Source: Dipteris shenzhenensis (lineage: Eukaryota; Polypodiophyta; Polypodiopsida; Gleicheniales). Taken from it: a stretch of DNA of 64,000 nucleotides. Made by a program: the position numbers and the translations under genes. Numbering within the stretch: the first letter of the stretch is position 1; every line of letters starts with the position of its first letter. The notes under the pieces were generated by a model. The model did no database searches. It was not told where the DNA came from and saw nothing but the letters and a program-made list of their open reading frames with translations. The DNA lies in NCBI GenBank assembly GCA_047967505.1, contig CM106541.1; one strand, written 5' to 3'. This document shows, in pieces, positions 11,363-59,909 of this stretch.

Positions 11363-12455
11363 TGACCTTGTGAAGTTTTCGTCTAAGTTGCGGCCTGCTG
11401 GTATTGCGATAATTCTTTCTATCTTAAATGGTGCATTGCCCTATCAGCTAGATTTAGATTTAGATTTAGATGTTGGTTTGGGAGAGACTAAAATGAAATC
11501 GTTTAGACTTCACAAGCAGTTGTAGCTTGAATGAAGAGATTTGGACTACTTTTTGATTAGCCTTCTCCTTTAGTGCTAGCCTTCGTCATGGCTGAGTTTG
11601 CCCTTCACCTCCGGAGTGCCGACAGAAACTCAGTACGAAGATTTTGTATAAATGGATGCTCAAGTATGTGTGGGTGTGTGGATTTGTATGTGTGAGAGCA
11701 TACTTTTATACTATGGTCTACACCCACTGTTGGGCGGTGATGACGTCAGTGGGGATGTCATAGTAGCTAGTCCCTGCTATGCGTGATGGAGTTTACGGTT
11801 TTCAATCTTATGAGTGACTATCGTGGGATTGAAAGTGCACTATGTTGTGTTTTTAGAGGATGAGTTTGGGAATGTTCCTGGATTCATCTAGGTATATGCT
11901 TCTGCCGTATTAGCGGACATGCAAATTTCACCTTGTGAACTTTTCGTCCAAGTTGCGGCCTGCTGGTATTGTGATAATTCTTTCTATCTTAAATGGTGCG
12001 TTGCCCTATCAGCTAGATTTAGATTTAGATGCTGGTTTGGGAGAGACTAAAATGAAATCGTTTAGACTTCACAAGCAGTTGTAGCTTGAATGAAGAGATT
12101 TGGACTACTTTTTGATTAGCCTTCTCCTTTAGTGCTAGCCTTCGTCATGGCTGAGTTTGCCCTTCACCTCCGGAGTGTCGACAGAAACTCAGTACGAAGA
12201 CTTTGTATAAATGGATGCTCAAGTATGTGTGGGTGTGTGGATTTGTATGTGTGAGAGCATACTTTTATACTATGGTCTACACCCACTGTTGGGCGGTGAT
12301 GACGTCAGTGGGGATGTCATAGTAGCTAGTCCCTGCTATGCGTGATGGAGTTTACGGTTTTCAATCTTATGAGTGACTATCGTGGGATTGAAACTGCACT
12401 ATGTTGTGTTTTTAGAGGATGAGTTTGGGAATGTTCCTGGATTCATCCAGGTATA
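11363..12455. repeat. Nested insertion made of two ~530-bp direct repeats
   Basis: Two copies (11363-11898 and 11928-12455), nearly identical, lie in the same orientation with 29 bp between them. They differ by a few substitutions and by one extra 6-bp GATTTA unit in the first copy. The insertion splits copia RNase H exactly between LLYEADS and SSLAMHGFIDSDWAG. It is flanked by 7-bp direct repeats TGATTCT (11356-11362 and 12456-12462). The arrangement suggests LTRs of a tiny LTR element (TRIM-like), or duplication of a single inserted unit. The ends are not canonical TG...CA. Confidence 0.75.
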
Positions 12456-13027
12456 TGATTCTTCACTTGCTATGCATGGATTTATTGATAGTGATTGGGC
12501 TGGCTGTTCGGACCCATGTGTCACATAGTGGCGATTGTTTCATGCTTGGTACTTCATGCATCTCTTGGTTCAGCAAGATGCAAACTACGTTTGCTACTTC
12601 TAGCTATGAAGCTGAGTACAGAGCAGCCCCAAAATTGTCATTAAAATAGTTTCGCGATTGGCTACACCCGATCGTGCAGCATTGATTCACAACTTTGCAT
12701 CTTTTGTGGACTTGTCTAGCTACCAAGGATCTACTTGTGACCCCGTCAGCTAGCCTTCGGATTCGTTACCCATCGCTTACATTCTCCAAGCACTTTTGGA
12801 TATTTGGGAGATCTCACTCCTCCCTTGGTGACTATAATTCTTTGTTTTCTTGGGTTAGATTTAGTGCATACTAGACTATCTAGCATGATAGAAATCAGCG
12901 AATGTCTTCTATGCATTCTTTAGGCATTTTTTGCATACATCCCTATATGATGCATATCATACAGGTGACATTTCTCTGTGTGATTAGAGTGAGACCAAGA
13001 CATTAATTCAGTTGTCCAACTTGGCAT

Positions 13028-13303
13028 ATCTTTTTACGAAGGCTCTTCCTTGACCTAAGTTTGAAGCTTTCTGGCAAGCTTTAAACTTAGTACCTTTTGT
13101 GACTTGATATGTTGTACTCTGTACAGTCATAGGTTGCTATATCCCTACAGGATGATTGAAGACAACTTGGCAGATCTTTTTACGAAGGCTCTTTCTCGAC
13201 CTAAGTTTGAAGCTTTCCGGAAAGCTTTAAACTTAGTACCTTTTGTGACTTGATCTGTTGTACTTTGTATAGTCATAGGTTGCTATATCCTAACAAGATG
13301 AAC
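13028..13303 (+). repeat. 145-bp tandem duplication of copia pol 3' end
   Basis: Copies at 13028-13172 and 13173-13303 both contain the coding block ending KALNLVPFVT and the following TTGCTATATCC sequence. They diverge at several positions, so the duplication is not recent. Confidence 0.7.
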
Positions 13304-13382
13304 ATGTGCAACCATGACATTAGATATTCTTTTATTTTGAGACGTGTCTAGGATACTTCAGCCCATATCATGGAGGGGGGTT

Positions 13383-13680
13383 TGTAGGCCATTCTAGGGG
13401 CTATCCATATGTGCCACTCATTCCTTGGTATGTGCCTTGTAGGCCTAGGTACAACCAGTTAGGTCAGTTGGTACAATTAGTATATGTACCACTTAGGACA
13501 CTTAGTCCAGTTAGGACACTTTGCGCTAAGGTTTTGTTATATTGGCTCTCTATTGTAACTCACTCAGTTTTGCAGCAGTTCATTACAACAGCTCGTTTTT
13601 GTCTTCATCTCCTCATTTCTTAAGCTTCCATTGCTTGCCCTAGCCCAGAAACCCTAAAAACGAATCAGCCTGAATAAATC
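13383..13680 (+). repeat. Probable copia 3' LTR (partial)
   Basis: Begins TGTAGGCC directly after a polypurine tract ATGGAGGGGGG (13370-13380), as expected for a 3' LTR. It does not resemble the sequence upstream of 9640, so it is not the partner of that putative 5' LTR. The right boundary is uncertain. Confidence 0.45.
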
Positions 13681-14387
13681 TCGATGTGGCATCCACATGG
13701 TGAGGCAATTTTCTGTGAAAAAAAAGGGGTGCCCATTGTCTTGGGCAAGCGGTACCCTTGCTCATCGCCCCACCTAGCCTTTGAAAAGAGAATTTGAACT
13801 CCCATCATCCAATCACAAGTCTCTCAATCTAAACAAAGTAGGCATTTTCACATGTTTGTAATAAATATATTACTCTTATAGTGTTATCTTGTTTGCTTGG
13901 TGTGTAATCCACACTTTGCCCATGCTCGCCCAAGCTTGGGCAGGTACTAGCAATGTGTAACTGCCCTAAATGGAGATGACTCTAAAAAAGTAGAACATAT
14001 AGGGAGCCTTCATCAGTGGGACCTGAACATCCTTCACCCCATGGTAAGAGTCTGCCAAAATGTAGAAGGAATATGTTCCCCCATTGGATCAAACTCTAGA
14101 GACTCATGAGGGACCACCTTAATAGGAGGATGCCGAGAACTGCTCCTCTCCTTCCTAGCACTTGAGGAGCCTTCCATCCTTTGTGAGCCTCTTGGCACTC
14201 TTCCAAGTCCTACACAATGACCAACACTTTAACCCACTAAGGTTAGTGAAATGCATGCATTCCTAGTTCTTGGACTAATCCTAGTCCCTTGTGGGCATCC
14301 CCACGGTTCTCTTTTACCAATGCAAAGCAAAAGTAAAAACAATTAAACTTATTCTAGTTAACTAGGGTCAACTTTCTTTGACCGTAG
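13681..14387. other. Unassigned interval
   Basis: No supported gene or defined repeat. The base composition is AT-rich without long frames. Confidence 0.35.
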
Positions 14388-14990
14388 TCAATCTAATAAA
14401 GACTCCTCTTTATTTCTTGAGAGAAATGCTGATTTGTGACACCTAGAACTTGAAAACCAAGTGGCTAATCCACATATACATCCTCCTCTAGGGTTCCGTT
14501 CAAGAATGCTGACTTCACGTCCATCTGACATTTTGGACAAATCGTGATGGGCAGCCAAAGTGATCACCGTCCGAATAGTGACCATATGGTCTATGGGGGC
14601 ATAGCTGTCGTCGAATTTAAGTCCGTTTGACTGAGCATAGCCTTTCACCAAAATTTGGCTTTATACTTGTCCAAGCTCCATCAGACTTGAACTTAAGCTT
14701 GTACACCCACTTGGTACCAATTACCTTCGGCTTGTAGAGTCTGTCCATCAAGTCCCAGGTTTCAATTTTTAGAATAGCGTCCATCTCTGCCTTCATGGCA
14801 GCCTGCCACTCTGGTTTATCTTTTGCCTCCTCAAAGGTCCTCGGCTCGTCGATTTGGGCCACCATGGCGAAGGTGGCTGAGGGTGCAGACACATTGCATC
14901 GAGACCATCGAACTCCAAAACTTGTCTCGGGAATGTCCGTGACCTGAGATTCCTGCAAGGTCCTCAGATACCACGTCGATAACTTCATTT
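14388..14990 (-). pseudogene. Ty1/copia reverse transcriptase N-terminal fragment
   Basis: The minus frame 14988-14617 contains EPRTFEEAKDKPEWQAAMKA and GTKWVYKLKFKSDG, the start of copia RT (RVT_2). A shift near 14640 leads to MVKGYAQSNGLKFDDSYAPI and TIRTVITLAAHHDL. A second shift near 14530 leads to the AFLNG..EEDVYVDQP region in decayed form. The catalytic YVDD block is absent. It has no visible LTRs and is an isolated scrap. Confidence 0.75.
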
Positions 14991-14999
14991 CACCGGAAG

Positions 15000-16226
15000 T
15001 TGACTTTGGGGGAGTGGGATTCTTGTACTGCTTGGTCCTGGGGGTAGGGTTGCATATCCCTCCCTCATTGTGCAGTCAATTAGTCGCGGTTAGCCCAGGG
15101 AAATGCTGCAAGGCTAAACTGAACATCTGAGCTGGGCAAAGGTCCTTCTTGAGTCAGAGGGTAAATATATGCATCTTGAAATTCCATGAGGCTGCCTTAC
15201 TCCTGGGCAATGTCAGACTGCTGTATCTTAGTGGTCAGCCAGGATTTTGTAGGTCAGGTTCGTACATCTGATTGGTCATGTACTGTCCTCCATCGGTCAC
15301 CACTGGCTCACTGGACTTTTGGAACTGCTTTAGTAAGCCATGTAACTTCCAGTCACAACCTGGGCCCTCTTTTTTGCTAATTAGGCATCATGTTGTGTGC
15401 ACGAAGCATGGGGGTGACATTATTCTGACAGACTCACTGTCTGTCTGTCAGTGAGCAGCACAATCATTTATTGCTGCTGCTAAATAACAGCAACCGGTCT
15501 GACTCTTCTTGTAATCTTGATTGAGGTGTTTCAGAGAGACTTGTGCACCTCTGGTGTTGGAAGAGGTTATGTAGATGTGCTGTAGAAGCTGTTCTTCAAG
15601 ACTAGAGAGATGAAGCTACAAGGCATTTGCTCTCCTAAAGTTAGAATACTGTTGTCGTGTTTCTTGTGTTCTGTAAGACTGTGATGTCAGAGATGCTATA
15701 GAAGGAAAACAAAAGTTTTCCTTTGTTTGTAGAAGCCTTTTGGAAAGGAATTGAAATTTGCATAGGTGAGCTGAAGGTAGCTTTGAAAGGTCAAATACAA
15801 AGGTCTTTGCATTAATTTTTTACATCAGTTTGGTGATCGGTTCTTGTGTATTGGCAACCCATAAAGTAGGCAGCTTATGCTGGATTTAGATGCTAGAATT
15901 CAGAGCTCTGTTAACGTAATTATCAGTTGTATCCTTCTCCTTTTTGTCAGTCTTGATTCTTTCCAAGGCTAGTGTATCTCCATCACACTTCTTTTGTGTC
16001 CACCCTGACAACGTCACAGGCTAGCATATGTTGGGCATGTCCTATGATGTGCTATCTCGTCTCAAAGATATTTGTCAAGTTTACCACTGGAAGAATAGTT
16101 GTGCACTGTTTCAGAATAAATTTCTGGTTTTAAGTTTGCCATGGCTCTTTTCTTCTATTTTGTAACTCTTGAGTTGGATTGCACTCTAGACCATATACTT
16201 GCTGATAATTTTTTCTTTGTCTTCAG
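15000..16226. other. Noncoding DNA upstream of first visible kinase exon
   Basis: Probably intronic, because the kinase exon at 16227 opens in mid-codon after a splice acceptor. I searched for a glycine-rich-loop exon (GRGSFGDVY-like) and saw none. The exon encoding the kinase N-terminus should lie left of this interval or outside the window. Confidence 0.5.
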
Positions 16227-55091
<38,865 letters not shown>

Positions 55092-55436
55092 GTGCATTTA
55101 TTTCTCATTTAATGTACTCACCTATTTTATTCCTTGGTTACTATTTGCCAAGTCTATGCTACTATCTATGATGCTCTCATTTTCATTAATTATTGAGGAT
55201 GAGATTTTAACCTTTTGATACCTAGTGGATATTTGTGCTGTGCATGGTAGGTGCCCAGACATTTTCACACAATATAGATTGCCCCTCAAATACTGAGATT
55301 TGAATTTTAAAATATAACTAACAGTCTGTATGACTTGGATTAATAATAATACAGGGGGAATTCTATGGTGACAAAAGGATTTCGAGGCTTATTTAGTTGT
55401 TTTTTATTTTATAGTCAATGGTTTTATCTAAAAAGT

Positions 55437-55567
55437 GCTTAGAAGGACTATGCTCTTTTCTCTCTTTATTCTCAGGCTTTTGCAAGGTGCTCTAGGCTAT
55501 CAGCTCGAAAGCCCAAAAGTCTAAAAGCCAGAGGATAAAGAGAGCAAAGAGCATAGTCCTTCTAAGC
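55437..55567. repeat. Foldback hairpin with 45-bp arms
   Basis: The left arm 55437-55481 (starts GCTTAGAAGGACTATGCTCT) pairs with the right arm 55523-55567 with few mismatches. The loop is 41 nt. It could be a foldback/MITE-like element or a hairpin RNA locus. It lies just downstream of kinase exon i and next to a LINE-A copy. Confidence 0.75.
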
Positions 55568-55569
55568 TC

Positions 55570-57149
55570 TTTTTATGCCATGTATGTCAAACCATTTAGA
55601 AATGCGTGCATACCAGGTCATGCTAGCCCCACTCTCAGCTGGTCGCATGGATGACTCTATTGCCTCTCGGTAGCCTCTCTCTAGGTAAGGCCCAGACCCT
55701 GTGGAGATAGGTAGCTTCCTGGAAGATAGCATTGATCTCGAGTGGTGTCATAGCAAACTCTGCCTGTATGATCTGGTGGGGGACTGAAGGCTTGCTCCGA
55801 ATCATCCTGGATCCCATAGTCACCTCTAATCTCTCGAAGTGTCCCCACTCAGTCAGTGTTAGATCACATCCCCAGAAGGGTGCTGCATACATGACTGTAG
55901 CCCTCACTAATGTGTCAAATAGCCATCCCTTTGTCAGGGGGTCCTGAAAATGCACCTGAAAATACTGTAGCCCTAGTCGAGCTAGAGCTCCCTGCCCTCG
56001 TGTAAGGCGTGCTCTGGCTGCATGGGTCATTGTGAAGACTGGCCCTGCAAAGACTACCCCCATATTAGTGTTAAACTGTATGATCTCCATCGGCTCTGAC
56101 TTGTAGGTGAAGCTATGTCAATGAAATGTTGGCCGAGAGGTATTGAAGATCATAACCTTGGTTTTACCGAGCTAACCGTTAGATCCCTCTCTCTACTGAA
56201 CACCTCTAGGGCATCTGGGTGTCTATAACCATGCTGCTGAAGAGGATAGGAGCACTATGTCATTTGAATTTTGTGTACAATAGTATCTATATCATTAGGT
56301 TGGCCAGCCGCGATCCTTGGCTTCCCAGGCAGTCAATGAATGTCGTGATCTCACCAATATATAGTCCAAACAAAGTTGGTGAGAGAGGGCACCCTGCTTA
56401 CCCCTATTGTACTCTCGATCCAGTCTGACAGCCTCTAGGGGCACGTACTCGGGCACGTACTCTCCCTTTGAGTGACTCATGCAGACTGATCACCCCCCAA
56501 ATCATAACAGCTGGGATCTGCATCTCTTGTAGTCATCTGATCATACTAGCTCATGGGACAGTATCGAAGGCCTTCCGAAACGCTACAAAAAAGGCTTAGA
56601 ATTTTTGGGATCGCGATCGTGCCTCCTCAATGACTGCCTGTAAAGTGAAGATATGATCCAGAGTGGAATGCTATCTCCTAAAGCCAGCCTACCCCAATGC
56701 TCTGTGCCCATGCATCTCTGTGTAGAAGCTGACCTCTCTCTCTCTCTAGTACTGACACGTAGATCTTGGCCAACTTGTGATAAATCATGAGAGTGCGGTA
56801 GTTCCCCGTGTCCATGGGATCTCCTGCTTTGGTATCAATACAATGGTAGTGGTACTCGAAGGGAAACCATGGCATATCACATGGTTGAACATCTGTGCTA
56901 AGATTGGGGCCGATCTCCTGTCCATGTGCGAAGTGCTCAGTCTGTAGGCCCTCATGGTCCTGGGTTCTCCGATTGTGGAGCCGACATTATGCAGCTCTCA
57001 CGATCTGTGAGGTGAATTCGTTTGCAGGTGGTGGGCTGGGGAGAGCAGACATGTTGAGTGGTGTCTGAGCCGGGACATCATAGAGGGATGTTGCATAATT
57101 GTGCCACACCTCTGAATCTGTAATGGGTATAGGTGGCTTCCCCTCAGAT
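55570..57149 (-). pseudogene. LINE-A copy Y (RT region)
   Basis: The minus strand 57149 to 55570 covers the start of RT (AGDPMDTGNYRTLMIYHKLA, about 56820), a damaged palm, then the thumb: MGVVFAGPVFTMTHAARARL and TVMYAAPFWG (56090-55635). The family match is to 20040-21480. It begins immediately after the (CT)n tail of copy X and lacks its 3' end, stopping at the hairpin. Confidence 0.75.
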
Positions 57150-57155
57150 GAGAGT

Positions 57156-57206
<51 letters not shown>

Positions 57207-58965
57207 ACGTCTGCGAGAGGCCTCGCGGGCCCAAAGTACACGCCAAAAAGGTAACTCATACAAGCCACTGAGGGCTGAAGCAAAGGGTTCACTAAGACCC
57301 TTGCTGAAAGCTAAAAAGCTAAAGTGCTAAAAACTAATGAATCAAGTGTCGAAATGCTAGAGTAGTGAAAGCCAAATAACAGAGGAGTGTTAGGTGCTCA
57401 GAGCTAGCACTCCTAGTACATGCTTAGGTTCCGTATATCCAGGTAACCTAGTGGCTCTCTAATGAGATGTGAGGAGCTCTCGTATCTGTGTCTGTCGAGT
57501 TGTCTCGCGACGTGGGGGAGGGCGTGGTCTCCTCGATCTTTGGATCCGGTGGGCTACGTCAAGGGTGATGCCTCGCCTTTAAGAAGGGCTGAGACAAACC
57601 GAACCTCGATCGTGCGTGCTCTGGTCCCCATCCGTGTCGCATGTGGAGTGTGTGTCCCTCGTCTGGCAACATCGTGGTGGACTCTCCTACTGCTTTTTTA
57701 TGATGCTCTCATCTCCTCAAGCTCCATCACAGAGTTCTTCTTGCTAGATCACTTGGACCCCCATGGGACGAGACCTCGACATGATCGTACCCAGAGCTAG
57801 CGACTCGATAGCTCAGACAAAGGGTTGATGCACATATTACACTTGGGGATATCCCCTCCCTGTTTAGAGTCGGAGCCCGGCCGACAGGGGTTATTGTAGC
57901 CCTTGTTAGGCGCAGAGTTATGACCAGGAGACGTCACAGGGCCACACCTGTGAGTGGCCGACAACACTCCATTGCCGCTTTCATGCCTTCATTGCCTCAT
58001 CCACCCTGATGTCCTGATGATGATGTTGATGATGATGATGAGATTGATATGTAGTCGACCACTGACATGACTATGTTGTACTTAGCACTTAGTACTACAA
58101 TTTTTTATTTTTTGCATTCTGCATTGGTGTGGATGCTCGTTTAGTAGCTCCACCCAAACAGCTCGTTTGTACCAGGATTTTCACAGTCTCATAGACCCAT
58201 CGGTCTTCCGAAGACTTTATTAAACTTTCTTTCTTTCTTTCTTTCTCCCTTAGCCTCACCGGCACCTGACTCAGATGCATAGAAGTCTGTAACAAAAGTC
58301 TGTGACCTATCGATATCGGTGACCTGTGGCATCAGTCTCTGCTGCGCTGCTCTCTAATCTGTTGCATCAATGTGTCTCTATGTCGACACATCTCAATCAA
58401 GTAGAGCCCGACACAGACCTGATCATGAAAATGGATCTGCCGTGTAAGTGGACCAAAGCCATGCCCCTCCTGAAAAAGGCAGTGGTATCGTCCTCGTATC
58501 TCTTAATAGACAAGGCAGACACATAGAAAATGCTCCTCTGTCTCAATCTTCTCCATCTTCCATAGTGTGCAAGTCCTCTACTCTCTGGGTATACCTGTAG
58601 CTCTCCTTGCCTCAATCCGCAGCTGATGTGATGAGACTCGTAACTGACCGATGGTGACCCTCAGTGCATGTGAGACTCTCTTGTCCTCAAGATACCGAGG
58701 TTTGATGACAAGACTGTGCTGTGAGACCCTCAGGAAGTGGTCATGGTAGAACTAGATCTTGGTGGAGAACTCCTCTCCCCCCCAAGCCCTAGATGTATGG
58801 AGCTGGAGGAGGTCCAACTGTATGATACGGTTGATCTCATCTCGTGGGATCATCTCGGGTGGTGCATCCAGAGTGTACTGAAAAGGGGGAAGTCTGTCCA
58901 TTTGAATGCCGTGACTACCAAACCACGTGGATATCCGTGCATATCATGCCGTATCAACATGTCAT
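57150..58965 (-). mobile_element. LINE-A copy X (C-terminus, 3' UTR, microsatellite tail)
   Basis: C-terminal coding scraps at 58965-58260 (including a Cys/His block near 58560 with decay), then the 3' UTR at 57711-57205, ending in (CT)n seen as (AG)n at 57151-57204. It is split by a sense-orientation LINE-B tail at 57712-58250. Confidence 0.78.
57712..58250 (+). mobile_element. LINE-B 3' end inserted in LINE-A
   Basis: Starts at SSITEFFLLDHLDPHGTRP (compare 36690-36743) and continues through the same 3' UTR with (GAT)n. It ends GAAGACTTTATTAAACTTTC plus (TTTC)n to 58248. Its insertion point is a TCTCTCCC stretch of LINE-A. Confidence 0.82.
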
Positions 58966-59590
58966 ATGTAGATGGCTCTAAATACCTATGGATTGAGAAT
59001 TCCCCTTTTGTAAATCTGCAAAGCTTTTTCCCTCCATCTAGACATACATCACGACCAAAGCATACGCTAGACTATAATAATGCACATAGAGAACACATAC
59101 TGTTACGCTCTAGCCGAGGTAGCATGACCTCGGAAGAATCAGTCGACATTTCCCTTAAAGGATCTATGTTTGTAATATATGTGTTTGCTCTTCATGTAAA
59201 TGATCGTGAGGGAATTAATGTCAAGGTCCTAGGTGAGGGCTGATAGCACCAGACTAGGTGGGTCTAAGGCTAAGGGCCTAATGCAAGCAATGTGCCTAGG
59301 GGCAATTGGAATTAAAGTATCCCAAGAGAGGGGTGAAAAGATGCATTAGGAAGGCCCTATGATGATGACATGTGGCATCTAGATCCATCTAGGAGATGGG
59401 GCTTGATGGAGTTAGTGAGAGAAAGGAGAATGAGCTTTTACGTGATTTTGTTGATTTCGACTTCTCTGTCAGCTCTCACGCTCTAACAGGAATTGGCTGG
59501 GAGGATACTCGTGGTGCTACTCTCGTGATATGCACTAGTAAATAGAGAAAGTCTGTAATATTGCACTAGTAAATAGAGAAAGTTTGTAAT
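58966..59590 (+). repeat. Possible gypsy 5' LTR
   Basis: Lies directly upstream of a PBS. TGTTACGCTC at 59101 could be the LTR start, but the right edge is not a canonical CA and no partner LTR is in the window. It contains a 31-bp tandem duplication (59531-59561 and 59562-59592). Confidence 0.4.
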
Positions 59591-59593
59591 ATT

Positions 59594-59605
59594 TGGTATC
59601 AGAGC
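59594..59605 (+). other. Gypsy primer-binding site (tRNA-iMet)
   Basis: TGGTATCAGAGC, an exact match to the common plant retrotransposon site, about 300 bp before the gag start. Confidence 0.8.
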
Positions 59606-59909
59606 TCCAGGCTGGACGAACGGGATTTGGGGCATTGGAACGCCTGTAGTGGAGAATGTCGTGATCATTCGTAAGGGAGCGCTGACGATTGGGACAGCGT
59701 GATGCAGTCGAGCTAACAGATCGTTGATAGCTTGCAGATGGTTCGTGGAGATACGTGATGTGACGTAGTAGACGGGCAGAGAATTGCGTATGTAGAGCGC
59801 AGGTTGCTATTTGGTATTAGCGTAATCTGAAGCGTTCGTGCGGACTTCCGTTGACGGAGGCAAGAGAAGGAACTGAGAGTAGGATTAGCCCGTGAATTGA
59901 CGACGATAC

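Larger units (their letters stand above)
9749..13260 (+). pseudogene. Ty1/copia gag-pol, internally deleted and interrupted
   Basis: Starts with ATG at 9749. After a frame change the gag signature appears (NFGELGKLDGSNYPIWKMKI, about 9832-9890) and continues with stops to about 10180. Protease and integrase are missing. RT resumes at about 10260 (EEVYVSQPPGFDVEG, KKALYGLK) and includes LYVDDMLVIG (10460s) and YHLGIRF. After a 0.4-kb interruption (10667-11090) the RT/RNase H connection follows (SRYMHSPSMHH, CVFRYLKGTQHLCLLYEADS, to 11362). RNase H resumes after a nested insertion (SSLAMHGFIDSDWAGC, CISWFSKMQTTFATSSYEAEY, 12456-12650). The C-terminal LFTKAL..PKFEAF block near 13030-13250 is present twice. 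Dead element. Confidence 0.85.

Noticed and set aside
13650-13665. AAACCCTAAAA, telomere-like word
   Set aside because: Single occurrence, no tandem array.
13383-13680. Pairing this LTR-like sequence with the one before 9640
   Set aside because: The two show no similarity by eye, so they are unlikely to be the two LTRs of one element.
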